This document shows, piece by piece, positions 26,735-37,084 of a DNA stretch of 64,000 nucleotides; the first letter of the stretch is position 1; the number at the start of each line of letters is the position of its first letter. Both the position numbers and the translations under genes were made by a program. The stretch is from Punica granatum. Its lineage: Eukaryota > Streptophyta > Magnoliopsida > Myrtales > Lythraceae. The stretch is from assembly GCF_007655135.1 (NCBI RefSeq), contig NC_045129.1:38193122-38257121 (forward strand). Direction: 5' to 3'. Under the pieces are notes generated by a model that saw only the letters and a list, made by a program, of their open reading frames with translations, made no database searches and was not told the DNA's origin.

Positions 26735-27180
26735 TTTTCTTTATTTACAAGGGAAAAGAGGTGCACACATATAGGCAAAGAGTGTTGCTAGTGTACGGAG
26801 GCTCTAAAAAAAAAAGTTAACTTGTTATTTAATAAGAGTCTTGTTATATTATAATAATAATTTTTTAAAAAAATAACGACTTTTTTATTACTAGTAAGTA
26901 TCTCATTATTTTTAAAATTATAATTTTTTTATTAAATAATAAATTTGTTATTATTTAATAAGTTTCATACATTCTCTTTTAAGGAGCCTCCGTCGGGAAG
27001 TTAAATCAGGCATTAGGCAAAACTTGATGTAATTTTTTTTTCTTTCGCTAGCAAAAACCATTAATTTGAGGTGAAATTTGAGAAGGAGGAAGAAGCCAAC
27101 GACGTCGTACGGGAAGCCCGATAGCGGCTGATTTCAGCGAAGCAACTGCAACAACAAACGGCCTTTGTCTCTGTCCCCTT
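26735..27180. other. Intergenic, upstream flank of the NFRKB-like gene
   Basis: AT-rich with a local inverted arrangement of ttatttaataa...attaaataataaa near 26825-26950. From about 27060 the composition turns GC-richer toward the transcribed leader. No promoter element can be assigned with confidence. Confidence 0.4.
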
Positions 27181-27585
27181 CACTCTCTCTGTGTCTCGAG
27201 CTGACTCACTGAGTCGGCTCTTCCCCTTCTTCCCCACTCTCTCTCTCTTCTCTCTCTCTCTCCCCAAACCCTTCCTTGTTCCTTCTCTCTACACTTCTCA
27301 GCAGACGCCTTCTCTCCCCCACCTTTCCTTCCCTCCCCGTGCCCTTTTCCGTCTTTTCCACCCGGCCCCGCCACGTAAGCATCGTCTTCTTCATAACTCA
27401 CCCCTGCCACCAGAGACCCCCCCTCCGTCAATCGATAGCCCAATTCGCAGCTTCCGCCACAACTGCCTCTCAATTTAGGGTTCCTCGAATCCACCGCCTG
27501 CAGCCCCCAGGTTCGACGCCGCGCCTCAAAGCTTCGGTGCTTTGCTCTTGTTGGGACTCATGGACATTTGCCAAGTCTCAATTAG

Positions 27586-27780
27586 GTATCCCTCGATCTA
27601 AAGATTTAATCTTTTCGTTTTCTCAGTCGTCTTTTGTCCTGTATTGTTGCAAATTTCGATTCTGATGCTCTAGCTTGTTCTGAGTTTTTTTTTTTGTGGT
27701 GATTAGGGGTGTGATTTGTGGCGTGTTTGGTTAGGCTTGAGAACCTCCGAGATTAGGTTTAAGTCGCTACTTTTATCCAG
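27586..27780 (+). other. Predicted 5' UTR intron of the NFRKB-like gene
   Basis: ATTAG|GTATCC at 27586 is a good donor, and a T-rich tract ending in ATCCAG at 27780 is a good acceptor, 38 bp before the start codon. The upstream leader (about 27180-27585) is CT-rich and contains short upstream frames, as is common in plant leaders. Transcript data would settle it. Confidence 0.5.
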
Positions 27781-27818
27781 CTTTTGGGGGGTCATCGCGT
27801 AATTGGTTTCTACGCGCT

Positions 27819-30800
27819 ATGGCTATTGAGAAGAACAATTTTAAGGCCGCACGGTTCGATTCTGAATGTTCACCCGGAAGTAGGGACAGTATGTCTGGTG
27901 ATGAAGACGAGTTCCAAGTCAGAGCCTCTGGGCCTGAATCCGATGAAGATGATGATTTCGATGATGCAGATTCGGGTGCAGGATCTGACGACTTCGATTT
28001 GTTGGAATTGGGGGAGACTGGTGCTGAGTTTTGTCAGGTGGGTAGCTCTACCTGCAGTGTTCCATTCGAGCTTTATGATCTCCCAAACTTGGAAGATGTG
28101 CTATCTGTCGATGTGTGGAATGAGTGCCTTACTGAGGAGGAAAGACTGGGTCTTGCAAAGTTCTTGCCTGATATGGACCAGGAAACGTATATGCACACCA
28201 TGATGGAGCTCTTCAAGGGCTGTAATTTCCATTTTGGCAGCCCTCTGAAGAAGTTGTTTGATATGTTGAAGGGAGGACTGTGCGAGCCCAGAGTTGCACT
28301 TTATCGTGAGGGTCGGAATTCTTTTGACAAGCGGGAGCATTACCATTTTCTCAAAATGCATCAGAATGGATTAGTGAGTAATCTTTGTCAAATAAGGGAT
28401 GCTTGGCTCAATTGCAGGGGCTACAGTATCGAGGAGAAGCTTCGTGTCCTGAATATCGTGAAGAGTCAGAAGAGTTTGATGTGTGAGAAGGAAGACATGG
28501 AGAGTGAATCATCTGGGAGAGAAGAATTGGCCGAGAGATTATGGAGCCGAAGGTCTAAGGACAGGAAGCTTGGACAGATAATGGGTCCCAGTTCTGTGTA
28601 TGGGGTGGGTCCAGATTTGGAGCCATCTCTTGCTTTGGAGCCGGCAAAATATAGGAAGCAGAATTCAAAGGGTGTGCTGAAGTTGGGTGCTCTGAAGACT
28701 ACTTCAGGGAGACAGTTGGTGAGTGGTTTGCCCACCCTTAATCCTGGTTCGGATTTGAAGTCTGGAGCATATAGTTCATTAACTCTTCCTTGGCAGAGTA
28801 AGATGGCCACGAGTGATATGGGTCTGGCAACCACTAGGATAAGGGATCGGATGCCAGGATATGATGAAGTTGAAGATCCGATTTTTGGGGCAGGTTCTCG
28901 GAGGGATCAAATTACGTCGAGTAGATTTTCGACAGAAAAACAGGGACGTTTGGCGGCAAGAAAGAAACCCGATTTTCTAAGTGGCGATGAAATAGCCATG
29001 GACGGTTTTGTGGGCTTGCCATTGTCTTCCAAGGGGGACCTGCTTGTCTATGGCAGGAATAAACATAGTAATGAACCGTTTGATGTGAGGATGATGAAAG
29101 CTAACCAGTCTAGTATAAGACCTTCCTATGACTACGTGACTAAGGCAAAGTATTCTGGAATGCATCAGGGTTTTGCTGGTGAAATTCAGAAGAAGTCTAT
29201 GAAAGGCCTGAAAGGAAACCAGGGTGGGTCACATGATCCAAATGAATCATTCTGGCATGCTGGGACCGAGGAAGAGGCTTTACATATGGATCCGCAGTTG
29301 CAATTTGATGATTGGAATCCTAGGAGCAAGAAGTTGAAAGTACAAAGGGAGTCTGGTCTGAGTGTAAAATCTCACAGAGCATCCATACCTCAGATGAGTA
29401 ATAGATTCTTAACTCCTGAAATGAAAGGGAGACATTCATATGAGAATATCAGTGGGAGTTCTCTGAAGAATGGGGCAATGAACATGATCCTCAATGGTGA
29501 TGTCACTGAATCGGGTTCATCTGATTCATATGGTGATGATGAGAGCAACCCTCTGATGAGAAACAAGTTAGCTTATCCCAGTGGGTTTATGGAGGAACCA
29601 TCTTCTCTGGTGAAGTCTAGTGTTGATGGGAAGAAGGGTAAGTTTGTTAAGAAAGAGAAGAAACAGAATGCACGTGGTTCTGACAGAGATTTGCAGAGCT
29701 ATCAAAAGGATGATCTTGGTGAACATCTGTATCCTCCAGAAGAAAAAGAAGGAGGAGGAGGAGGAGATGAAGAAGAAGTATATCCTTCGAAAGGGAAGAA
29801 GAAGATGAAGAAGAGTAAGATCCGTGGTGATCCCTCTGTTCGGACCTCTACCAGAGTGAAAGAAGGCAACTTTCTGTATGGCACAGGTACTGATGATCGG
29901 AAAAAGCCCCATAAGGTGCATAAGAATGACCAGTTAGAAGTTAGACCTAGTGAAGGGCTAGCTGTTTCACCACTAGTGACTGATCCAATCGAGGGTAAGC
30001 AGACAGGAGTAGGGAGTGTTCATGATTATGCAGTTGTGGAGGAAGATGGTCTGATTGAAAAACACCCGCTGGCGGACGGGAAAAGAGCGAGTAAACGGCG
30101 GAAGAAAGTTAAGAACATGAATACATCTGATGCTACTGTGTCGGTGCGCAACTTAGCTAAAAGAAAGCGGAAAGGAAAAGCAGTGGAGACGGCTGATCAT
30201 GATGATGATGGTAATAGATTGCATGCGGATACTCAGCAGGAAATTCATGCAAATGCACAGCAGGAAATTGAGGAGCCTAGTCTGTTGGAAAAGCAGATAG
30301 GCCAGAAGACGGGGGATGATGGAGTTGCCTCTGATAATGAAACTTCTGAGATGCCTATAGTTGACACAGGTGTCCCTGATATGGAGCTCGATAGTGGACC
30401 ACCAAAGAAATCCTTTACATTGATAACCCCGACAGTACACACAGATTTTTCATTTTCGATTATTCATCTCCTCTCAGCGGTTCGAGTTGCAATGATTAGT
30501 CCGCCCCTAGAAGATTCTTTAGATGTCGGTCCCCAAATGGAAGATGCTGGCAGAATCCAGGAAGGTGGCATCAATGAAGAATCCTCCTCACAGAAGAATG
30601 TGGATGCGGCTGGTAATTCTGAGCAAGAGCCACAATGTAATGCTCCATGTCTTACTATTCAGGAGATTGTCAATCGTGTGAGGTCAAATCCTGGGGATCC
30701 CTGTATTCTGGAGACACAGGAGCCGCTTCAAGATTTAGTTAGGGGAGTTTTAAAGAGCTTCTCATCCAAATCGGCGTCCTTAGGGGCAAAGGGCTGGAAG

Positions 30801-31946
30801 GCACTTGTGGTCTACGAGAGACTGAAAAAGCGTTGGCGCTGGACTGGTCCAGTACCTTATAATCTACCTGATCATGAAACCATTGAGGAGGTGACTTCTC
30901 CTGAAGCATGGGGCCTTCCTCATAAAATGCTTGTCAAACTGGTTGATTCATTTGCCAGTTGGCTTAAGAGCAGCCAAGACACTCTTCAGAAACTAGGCAG
31001 TCTGCCTCCTCCTCCATTGGAACTGATGCAGTGTAATGTGGATGAGAAGGAAAGGTTTCGTGACCTGAGAGCCCAGAAGAGCCTCAACACTATATACCCG
31101 AGCTCTGAGGAGGTAAGGGAGTATTTTCGCAGGGAGGAATTTCTCAGATACTCGATTCCCGACAGGGCCTTCCAATACACGGCTGCTGATGGTAAGAAAT
31201 CTGTTGTGGCACCCCTAAGAAGATGCGGTGGGAAGCCTACTTCGAAGGCTCGTGATCACTTCATGCTGAAGCGTGATCGCCCTCCGCATGTCACAATCCT
31301 GTGCCTCGTGAGAGACGCAGCTGCCCGACTGCCTGGAAGTATCGGGACCCGTGCAGATGTGTGCACTCTGATCAGAGACTCCCAATATATAGTTGAGGAT
31401 GTAACAGATGTGCAAATTAATCAAATTGTGAGCGGGGCACTGGATCGGTTGCATTACGAGCGGGATCCATGTGTACAGTTTGATGCCGAAAGGAAACTGT
31501 GGAAGTATCTGCACAGGGAGAGAGAGGAAGAAGACTTTGAGGATGACGGTACGTCTTCTACAAAGAAGTGGAGGCGGCCAAAGAAGGACACTACTGAGCC
31601 ATCCGACCAAGGAACTGTGACCGTGGCTTATCATGGGTCTGGGGAACAGACTGGATATGATATGTGCTCCGATCTGAATGTGGAGCCGGCTCCAATTGAT
31701 GGTGATAAGGCGGTGGACCCTATTATGACTGATGATCTGGGGCAGAACATAGGGGATATCTGTAACAATGGTGCAGAGCATACTGGGATCCCTCAGGATC
31801 AGCCAATGGTTTGGGAAGGTTTTGACTTGAATCCTCTACGGGAGAACAAATTACTCTGTCAAGAGAATTCCACTAATGAAGACTTTGATGATGAGACTTT
31901 TGGGAGAGAGCGACCAGTCGGGCTTCTAAGTGCTGGCTTGTTATGA
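27819..31946 (+). CDS. NFRKB: NFRKB-like nuclear protein, putative INO80 chromatin-remodelling subunit
   Basis: A single uninterrupted frame of 1375 codons from the ATG at 27819. An acidic N-terminus (residues 29-60) precedes a DEUBAD-like region at about 85-200 (FELYDLPNLEDVL, then NECLTEEERLGLAKFLPDMD), which in NFRKB relatives binds partner deubiquitinases. A long Lys/Ser-rich disordered middle carries several basic clusters suitable for nuclear import, plus a Gly/Glu run near 645. A conserved block around 870 (FTLITPTVHT, then HLLSAVRVAM) and a winged-helix-like domain at about 1090-1235 follow. In animals NFRKB is an INO80 subunit; the plant proteins are inferred to have a similar chromatin role. 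Near the C-terminus DLNVEP fits the DLNxxP repression motif, and FDLNPL is a second, weaker candidate. Length is close to other plant members. A 3' UTR intron is predicted. Confidence 0.9.
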   Translation: MAIEKNNFKAARFDSECSPGSRDSMSGDEDEFQVRASGPESDEDDDFDDADSGAGSDDFDLLELGETGAEFCQVGSSTCSVPFELYDLPNLEDVLSVDVWNECLTEEERLGLAKFLPDMDQETYMHTMMELFKGCNFHFGSPLKKLFDMLKGGLCEPRVALYREGRNSFDKREHYHFLKMHQNGLVSNLCQIRDAWLNCRGYSIEEKLRVLNIVKSQKSLMCEKEDMESESSGREELAERLWSRRSKDRKLGQIMGPSSVYGVGPDLEPSLALEPAKYRKQNSKGVLKLGALKTTSGRQLVSGLPTLNPGSDLKSGAYSSLTLPWQSKMATSDMGLATTRIRDRMPGYDEVEDPIFGAGSRRDQITSSRFSTEKQGRLAARKKPDFLSGDEIAMDGFVGLPLSSKGDLLVYGRNKHSNEPFDVRMMKANQSSIRPSYDYVTKAKYSGMHQGFAGEIQKKSMKGLKGNQGGSHDPNESFWHAGTEEEALHMDPQLQFDDWNPRSKKLKVQRESGLSVKSHRASIPQMSNRFLTPEMKGRHSYENISGSSLKNGAMNMILNGDVTESGSSDSYGDDESNPLMRNKLAYPSGFMEEPSSLVKSSVDGKKGKFVKKEKKQNARGSDRDLQSYQKDDLGEHLYPPEEKEGGGGGDEEEVYPSKGKKKMKKSKIRGDPSVRTSTRVKEGNFLYGTGTDDRKKPHKVHKNDQLEVRPSEGLAVSPLVTDPIEGKQTGVGSVHDYAVVEEDGLIEKHPLADGKRASKRRKKVKNMNTSDATVSVRNLAKRKRKGKAVETADHDDDGNRLHADTQQEIHANAQQEIEEPSLLEKQIGQKTGDDGVASDNETSEMPIVDTGVPDMELDSGPPKKSFTLITPTVHTDFSFSIIHLLSAVRVAMISPPLEDSLDVGPQMEDAGRIQEGGINEESSSQKNVDAAGNSEQEPQCNAPCLTIQEIVNRVRSNPGDPCILETQEPLQDLVRGVLKSFSSKSASLGAKGWKALVVYERLKKRWRWTGPVPYNLPDHETIEEVTSPEAWGLPHKMLVKLVDSFASWLKSSQDTLQKLGSLPPPPLELMQCNVDEKERFRDLRAQKSLNTIYPSSEEVREYFRREEFLRYSIPDRAFQYTAADGKKSVVAPLRRCGGKPTSKARDHFMLKRDRPPHVTILCLVRDAAARLPGSIGTRADVCTLIRDSQYIVEDVTDVQINQIVSGALDRLHYERDPCVQFDAERKLWKYLHREREEEDFEDDGTSSTKKWRRPKKDTTEPSDQGTVTVAYHGSGEQTGYDMCSDLNVEPAPIDGDKAVDPIMTDDLGQNIGDICNNGAEHTGIPQDQPMVWEGFDLNPLRENKLLCQENSTNEDFDDETFGRERPVGLLSAGLL

Positions 31947-31958
31947 TGGATATCACAG

Positions 31959-32259
31959 GTAAAATTTCACTGCTATGGCATTAGTAGCCCGGCTAATTTT
32001 TAATTTCCATAGTGTCTGTCTGTAACCATTTTAACTATTCTCTCTTGGACTGAGTAGTAATATTTGTGATTATCTAATTTTTTTAACTTGATGCAACGGG
32101 GTTTTTCCATGGGCTATTAGATACTCCTCTAATAGTATTCTGAAAAATCGACGTTGTCACCCGTTTTTGCTAAAAAGATTATTATAGTTTTCTATATTGA
32201 CCAGTTAATGCATTTTCAACCTTGAGATTCTCTGATATGGGAATGATGAATTTGTGCAG
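31959..32259 (+). other. Predicted 3' UTR intron of the NFRKB-like gene
   Basis: Starting 12 bp after the stop codon, CACAG|GTAAAA is a strong donor, and TTTGTGCAG at 32251-32259 a strong acceptor. Because the junction lies well under 50 nt from the stop, it should not trigger nonsense-mediated decay. This is inferred from splice signals only. Confidence 0.5.
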
Positions 32260-32339
32260 GTGAGAAGTGAATGATCAGCATGGAGAAAGTGGGGGCCTCG
32301 CAATTCTAAAGGTTCTCCTTTCCTCCGATCTAGAAAAAG

Positions 32340-33566
32340 TTTAGATGTACATTATTAATTCTACATAAGTGTAGAATATCTGGGTCGACTCTGTTGGGGT
32401 TCAAAATGATTTCTCAAATATCTCCGGCTGATTATTATTATTACATGATTACATCATTAATTCTAAGTTGCCTACCTTCAATTATTCCACAAGCATGAAG
32501 GTACCCTGTAATTATTCTTTTTTGGCCCGGATGACATGGCCTTGTTATTGATGTGCCATTAGTGTTTATAAGAGTGGTAGTTGCGGTTCAATTCCGGCGG
32601 TACAATAACATTACCATTTGTTCATATTGCATTGCAACTCACGGGTTATGTTTTTATAATGCAAAGTTTTAATTTTGGCATGCCATCTAATGATGAGGAG
32701 ACTTGGGGACTTACTTAATTCATCAGTATTATGTTGGTCTCGTACACCTAAATAGAAAAAGTTACGTGCCTCATCTCCGGCTACAGCTTGCCTGTTCTTG
32801 CGGAACCTCATTACTGTGATCGAGTAAAACTGTGTATATATGCACACGTATTTGTTTTGATAATATTTAGGATACTCAGAGTATATTCCAGGGCCAGTCG
32901 CAGAATGCCGGAAACGGTCTTGATTACGTTCCTTCATGTCAACAATACAACAGATATAGAATGTAGCTAATGAATTATCTTTCGGGTTGACAACGTGGTG
33001 GCATGACTCCAAGCTCTTGGAACATCAGAAGCAACATCAGCATTGTCTTTATCCTGCAATGCTGCCTAGGGTAAGAAATAGTAGAGTTGTAGTTCCACTT
33101 GATACGAACTACAGTTTTTTTTTTTTTTGCGAGATACGAACTACATTGTAGAATATTGCTGCTATGCTATACGTACTTTGCTGGAGTTATGGCAGTCATC
33201 TAGAATTGATTTAATCGATTGAATCTTAACAGGGATATCATTACTGATCTCGTGAATCATGAATGTTAGTGGCTAAGGAGGAAGAACATATAATTTCAAT
33301 ATAAAAAGATATAAATGTCGATATAGATTCCTAATAATCTCCACCACCTTACTAATTACAGATCTAATCATCGTAGAGATCCCATTCCAGTAGATAAATC
33401 CAAGAAAGGATACGACTTAAAATATACTAATTTGTCAGATTGTTGTTATTCGGTATACGGATAACTGGCATCATCATGGGCTTTCCTATCATCGGTTTCA
33501 CTCCAATGAAAAATCTGCGGGTTTCTATCGTCCTTGAGGCAGTGGTGCTTCCCCCTCGGAAACGTG
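32340..33566. other. Intergenic, no gene seen
   Basis: The first part is probably the 3' UTR and downstream flank of the NFRKB-like gene. The rest is ordinary AT-rich DNA; a 133-codon minus-strand frame at 32611-33012 has no domain or composition that suggests a protein. Confidence 0.5.
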
Positions 33567-33969
33567 GTCTCGTTTGGTAAGTTCGAATAGAATGAAAAGG
33601 AATGTAATGGATTTTTATATAATGAATAATTATATTAAGGGAAAAAAATTTTAGATTGAACTATAGAATATGAAGGAATAAATTTAATTATATGAACTTA
33701 TTTTTCATGATATCATTCCGTATATCATATATTTAGATATACACAACTCAGAAAATATATGATATATGTAAAATTTAATAGAAATAATGGAATCGACATT
33801 TCTTAAATATTTTGAATGGATGACCATTCCATTATGTTGTAAAGAAATTTCCCTTCAAATAGAATGCTCTTTACTAACTCATATAAGTGTTTTCATATAA
33901 GAAAATGGAGTAGAATGATGGATTTCCATTTCATTCCTTTCTATTCCATCGTGACATACCAAACGGGAC
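33567..33969. mobile_element. MITE-like element with GTCTCGTTTGGTA ends
   Basis: The left end GTCTCGTTTGGTA and the reverse complement of the right end (GTCCCGTTTGGTA) differ at one base. The interior is AT-rich, with inverted subterminal sequence (agaatgaaaaggaatg against cattcctttctattcc). No coding frame is present. I cannot see a clear target duplication, so the superfamily stays open. Confidence 0.65.
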
Positions 33970-34383
33970 ATGACATCCTTAAGGATAGGGGAGCTTCCCC
34001 TAGGAACTGTTGGATCGGAATGGTCTTCCCCTAGGAATCTTTGTATTACAACCCCCTTTTAACCTCTTAGCCTCTTAGGGGTGATCAAATGGCTTTTGGC
34101 TTTTGTTGGGGGGTGGGGAGGGATGTTGGTGGCTGTCCCTCGGGGGCGATAGAGATTCCTTTCCATATGACAGTTGGCCAGGAATCTCAATCTAAACCCA
34201 ATAAAAATGTGGGGACAGCTACCCGGCAGGAAGGGGCTAAGTTGGCTCCTAAAATCTTGGCGGGTAAAACTAAATTATGGCCCTAATCATTGGGTGTTAG
34301 GGTTATCCACGCATTCCCTATATATTGGGGCTCCCTTGACTATGCTTCCGAGCTGCCAGCAAATAGAACAGAGATAATAAGTG

Positions 34384-35511
34384 ATGGGCCTCTGCAAATC
34401 TTTCATCTCAATCGCCGCTCTCATCGCCAGTCTCTTCTTCTACAGTAGCAACGATAAGCAATTGAGTACTGGCCGGCTCCCCTTTTGGCATTCCGATGAT
34501 TAGAGAGTCTTCAACTCCATGAACAGATAACCGGATTCCTTATAGATTCAAGGCATTTCCATCAGTGTCTTGCATTCCTTTGTCTTTCGAACGAGCATAC
34601 CGGAAGGAAGTCTATATTGTCTTTCAGCAATAGGATTGTGAATCTCGAGTTATATACTATACCTAGAGGAATGCTTCGGAATAAATATTCGGATTTTAAC
34701 ATGCTCACTTCATTCATCTTCTGTTTGTAGAACTTCAAGACTGGTAATTTGAGCACAAAGAGATTGATTACGTAAATCAGCATTGAGTCTAATTATCACC
34801 GATTCTTAGAGTGTCGCTAATGCATAAAAAACATTGCAGCTGCCAATTCCAAACTCTTCAGAGAGTACATCGGGGTGGAATCCGGTACGGTCAGACTGTC
34901 CGACCTGCCTATAAACTCGGAAGTTGAGTTCCACGTTATCCTTTCCTTTGCAATCGACTACACGACTTCGAACAACCCTTCCCCCACGGATGGGAAATTC
35001 AACGTCTTCTGGGGGACCAGCCACCTCTCCCATTCCAACATCTCCTCGATGAAGCAAAAGCATCCCAATGTTAAGTTTGCAGTCATCCTGGGAGGAGACA
35101 GTGTTGCTGGCTGCTATGCGTACCTTGCACCAAAATCGACCAAGTCCTGGGTTACGAATGCAGTCTCATCGATCACAAGGATGGTCAGAGAGTTCGACTT
35201 GGATGGGGTAGATATCGACTATGAGCACTTCAAGGCCAGCCCCGTGGTCTTTGCAGAATGCATTGGACAGCTCATAACACTCCTGAAGAAGGACAAGGTA
35301 ATTTTGTTTGCCTCGATCACTCCCTACGATAGCAGTCCGGTTCAAGACCAGTACCAAGCTCTTTGGAAGAAGTACGGGCATCTTACGTCAACTTCCAATT
35401 CTATGCATATGATCGGATTGGGGTCCCGCAGTTCGTGGGGCATTTCAACCAACAGGCCCATAACTACAACGGGGGCCATACTCTTGCGAGTTTTCTTGTT
35501 CAGACATTTTA
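34384..35511 (+). pseudogene. GH18 chitinase 2-like gene, disrupted copy 1
   Basis: Exon 1 (34384-34444) encodes a hydrophobic signal-peptide-like start, MGLCKSFISIAALIASLFF. GT at 34445 and ACATTGCAG ending at 34839 allow an in-frame join to exon 2, which begins ANSKLFREYIG and carries the GH18 catalytic motif DGVDIDYEHF with its Glu near 35220. This resembles the chitinase 2-like/narbonin-type branch, secreted proteins that bind or cleave chitin-like glycans. Compared with the copy at 63 kb, seven bases are missing after YGHL near 35381. The frame is lost there, while family-like sequence continues in another frame to about 35490, after which homology stops before the usual C-terminus. I regard it as a pseudogene. 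The 256-codon frame reads through the break only by chance. Confidence 0.8.
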
Positions 35512-37084
35512 ATTTATCAATTTGGATGATATGTAAATTAAATGCTGTTTCCTCCCTGTTAATTTGTTCAGTGTCCAGCAGTAAATTATCACATATTAGT
35601 AGTTTACTCTTCAGGAAATACTTTTATATGCAGAAGATGTGGTAAGCCTTTATAATAGATTTATACGATGTCCATGATGGCTGTTCGAGGCTCCTTAAAC
35701 GAGTGAACTGAACCAAAGATCCAAATATAGGTAGATCCTCCTTTGCTGTTTGAGGATTTTCCCTTATACCAAAATTATATCACCCTCTACACGCATCAGA
35801 GTTGGTGAGGATGCGGATGAGGATAATGCAAGCAGGAATCATTGGGTGTTGGATCGGGTTATTTTTATTCGATCTCGTTTTCATCCACCAGAGGCCAAAT
35901 TGAAAATAAATTGCTGGATCATAAAAAGTAACAGAGCTTAGGCGGAGTAATTAGGTTATGTTTGGTTGGGCGGAAATGGTATTCCATTTCGAATCTATTC
36001 TGCGCCCGGTTCTATTCCTACGTTTGTTTGTATTCCATAGGAGGAGAATGGCCATGCCCGACTCCACCCCCTCATAGGTATTCCCGTTGGGAATAGAGAG
36101 CATAATCTCCATCTTGCCCTCAGCTCGGCCCTCCACCATCACCGATGCTCCGCATTGCTGCCTCTCAAGCTCCACCTTTGACGGCGGTCGGCACTAGGTG
36201 CCTCATGGCTCTGTCCCCCTCACTCTGTCGAGACTTGATCAGAGAAGCAGCGGGCTAAGAAGAGAGAGGAGGAGCAACACCAGAGGAGGCATCTTCTTTC
36301 CTAGAACCGAAGCCGACACACACCATTGTCAGAAAGATAGAGCTCGGAGCCCGCAACACACCCCACAAGTCGGCCAGAGGAGATGGGTAGGGTTATTCCG
36401 GCGGAGCATCCCGGAGCGAAGCGGTTTCTCATTACAGCAGGTGCTGGGAGTGAGAGATCGCATGGCTCTGGAAATCAACGGAGGCGGCAGGGCCGCCCCA
36501 GGTAGAGTAGGAGGGAAACCCAGGAGGGGGAATGCCAATGGCGCGTGGGGCTGCAGATCCATGAAATGCGGGAGGGAGTTCGGCCATGAAACCAAGGCTC
36601 GGGATCTCAGGCCCGACCTTATCCATGGCCTGACCTTAGGGCTGCTGTTCATCTTCAGAGAAGAAGATGAACAGTGGCCTTTTTAATTTTGTATTTTACA
36701 TTATTGTAATATTTAAAATTAGGGGTATAGGTGTCTTTTGGCTTTGAAACATGTCATTTTTCCGTGTATTCCAATCAACCAAATATAAAATTTCGGTTTT
36801 AAGTTTTGTTATTATTTTCAACCAAACAAATAAAAGTTCAACAGAATTTTTATTATATTCCATATTTATTTTAATCCATGTCTATTTTATTATATATTAA
36901 TTCTATTTCAGTGAACCAAACGTAGCCTTAGTTTTATGGATCTTTGATAATCAGTCTGATCAATTAATCAGTCAGAACACCTCGGAAACATGTTCACGGA
37001 TTAAACGGAAAGAGAATTATAGCCCCGAAACAAAAGTTCTTATCATTGAAAAATGGAAACATGGAATTTATATCAATTGATACT
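35500..37084. repeat. Segmental duplicate A (partner at 40028-40684)
   Basis: The flank of GH18 copy 1 from about 35505 to 35953, and then from 36928 to 37084, aligns with 40070-40684. Anchors include aaattatcacatattagt, aatataggtagatc, tgctggatcataaaa and ggaatttatatca in the same order. The alignment is interrupted only by the transposon at 35954-36927. This links the two loci as one ancient duplication. Confidence 0.85.
35954..36927. mobile_element. Harbinger/Tourist-type insertion, 974 bp, TTA target duplication
   Basis: The left end GGTTATGTTTGGTT and the reverse complement of the right end GGCTACGTTTGGTT match at 12 of 14 positions and are flanked by TTA on both sides (35951-35953, 36928-36930). 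The duplicate locus near 40530 has the uninterrupted sequence with a single TTA. The interior is unusually GC-rich (about 36050-36690) and contains a 162-codon plus-strand frame and minus-strand frames without recognised domains. There is no transposase, so the GC-rich core may be captured host sequence. Confidence 0.85.

Noticed and set aside
29568..31781. Long minus-strand frames opposite the NFRKB-like gene
   Set aside because: They are antisense shadows of a strongly supported plus-strand coding sequence.
32611..33012. 133-codon minus-strand frame downstream of the NFRKB-like gene
   Set aside because: No homology, no coding composition, and it overlaps the probable 3' flank.
34875..35645. 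Reading the 256-codon frame as an intact chitinase
   Set aside because: After YGHL the family sequence continues in another frame and the C-terminus is missing; the last 90 residues are non-homologous read-through.
36198..36686. 162-codon frame in the GC-rich core of the Harbinger-type element
   Set aside because: Overlapping frames exist on the other strand and no domain is visible; kept only as possible captured sequence.
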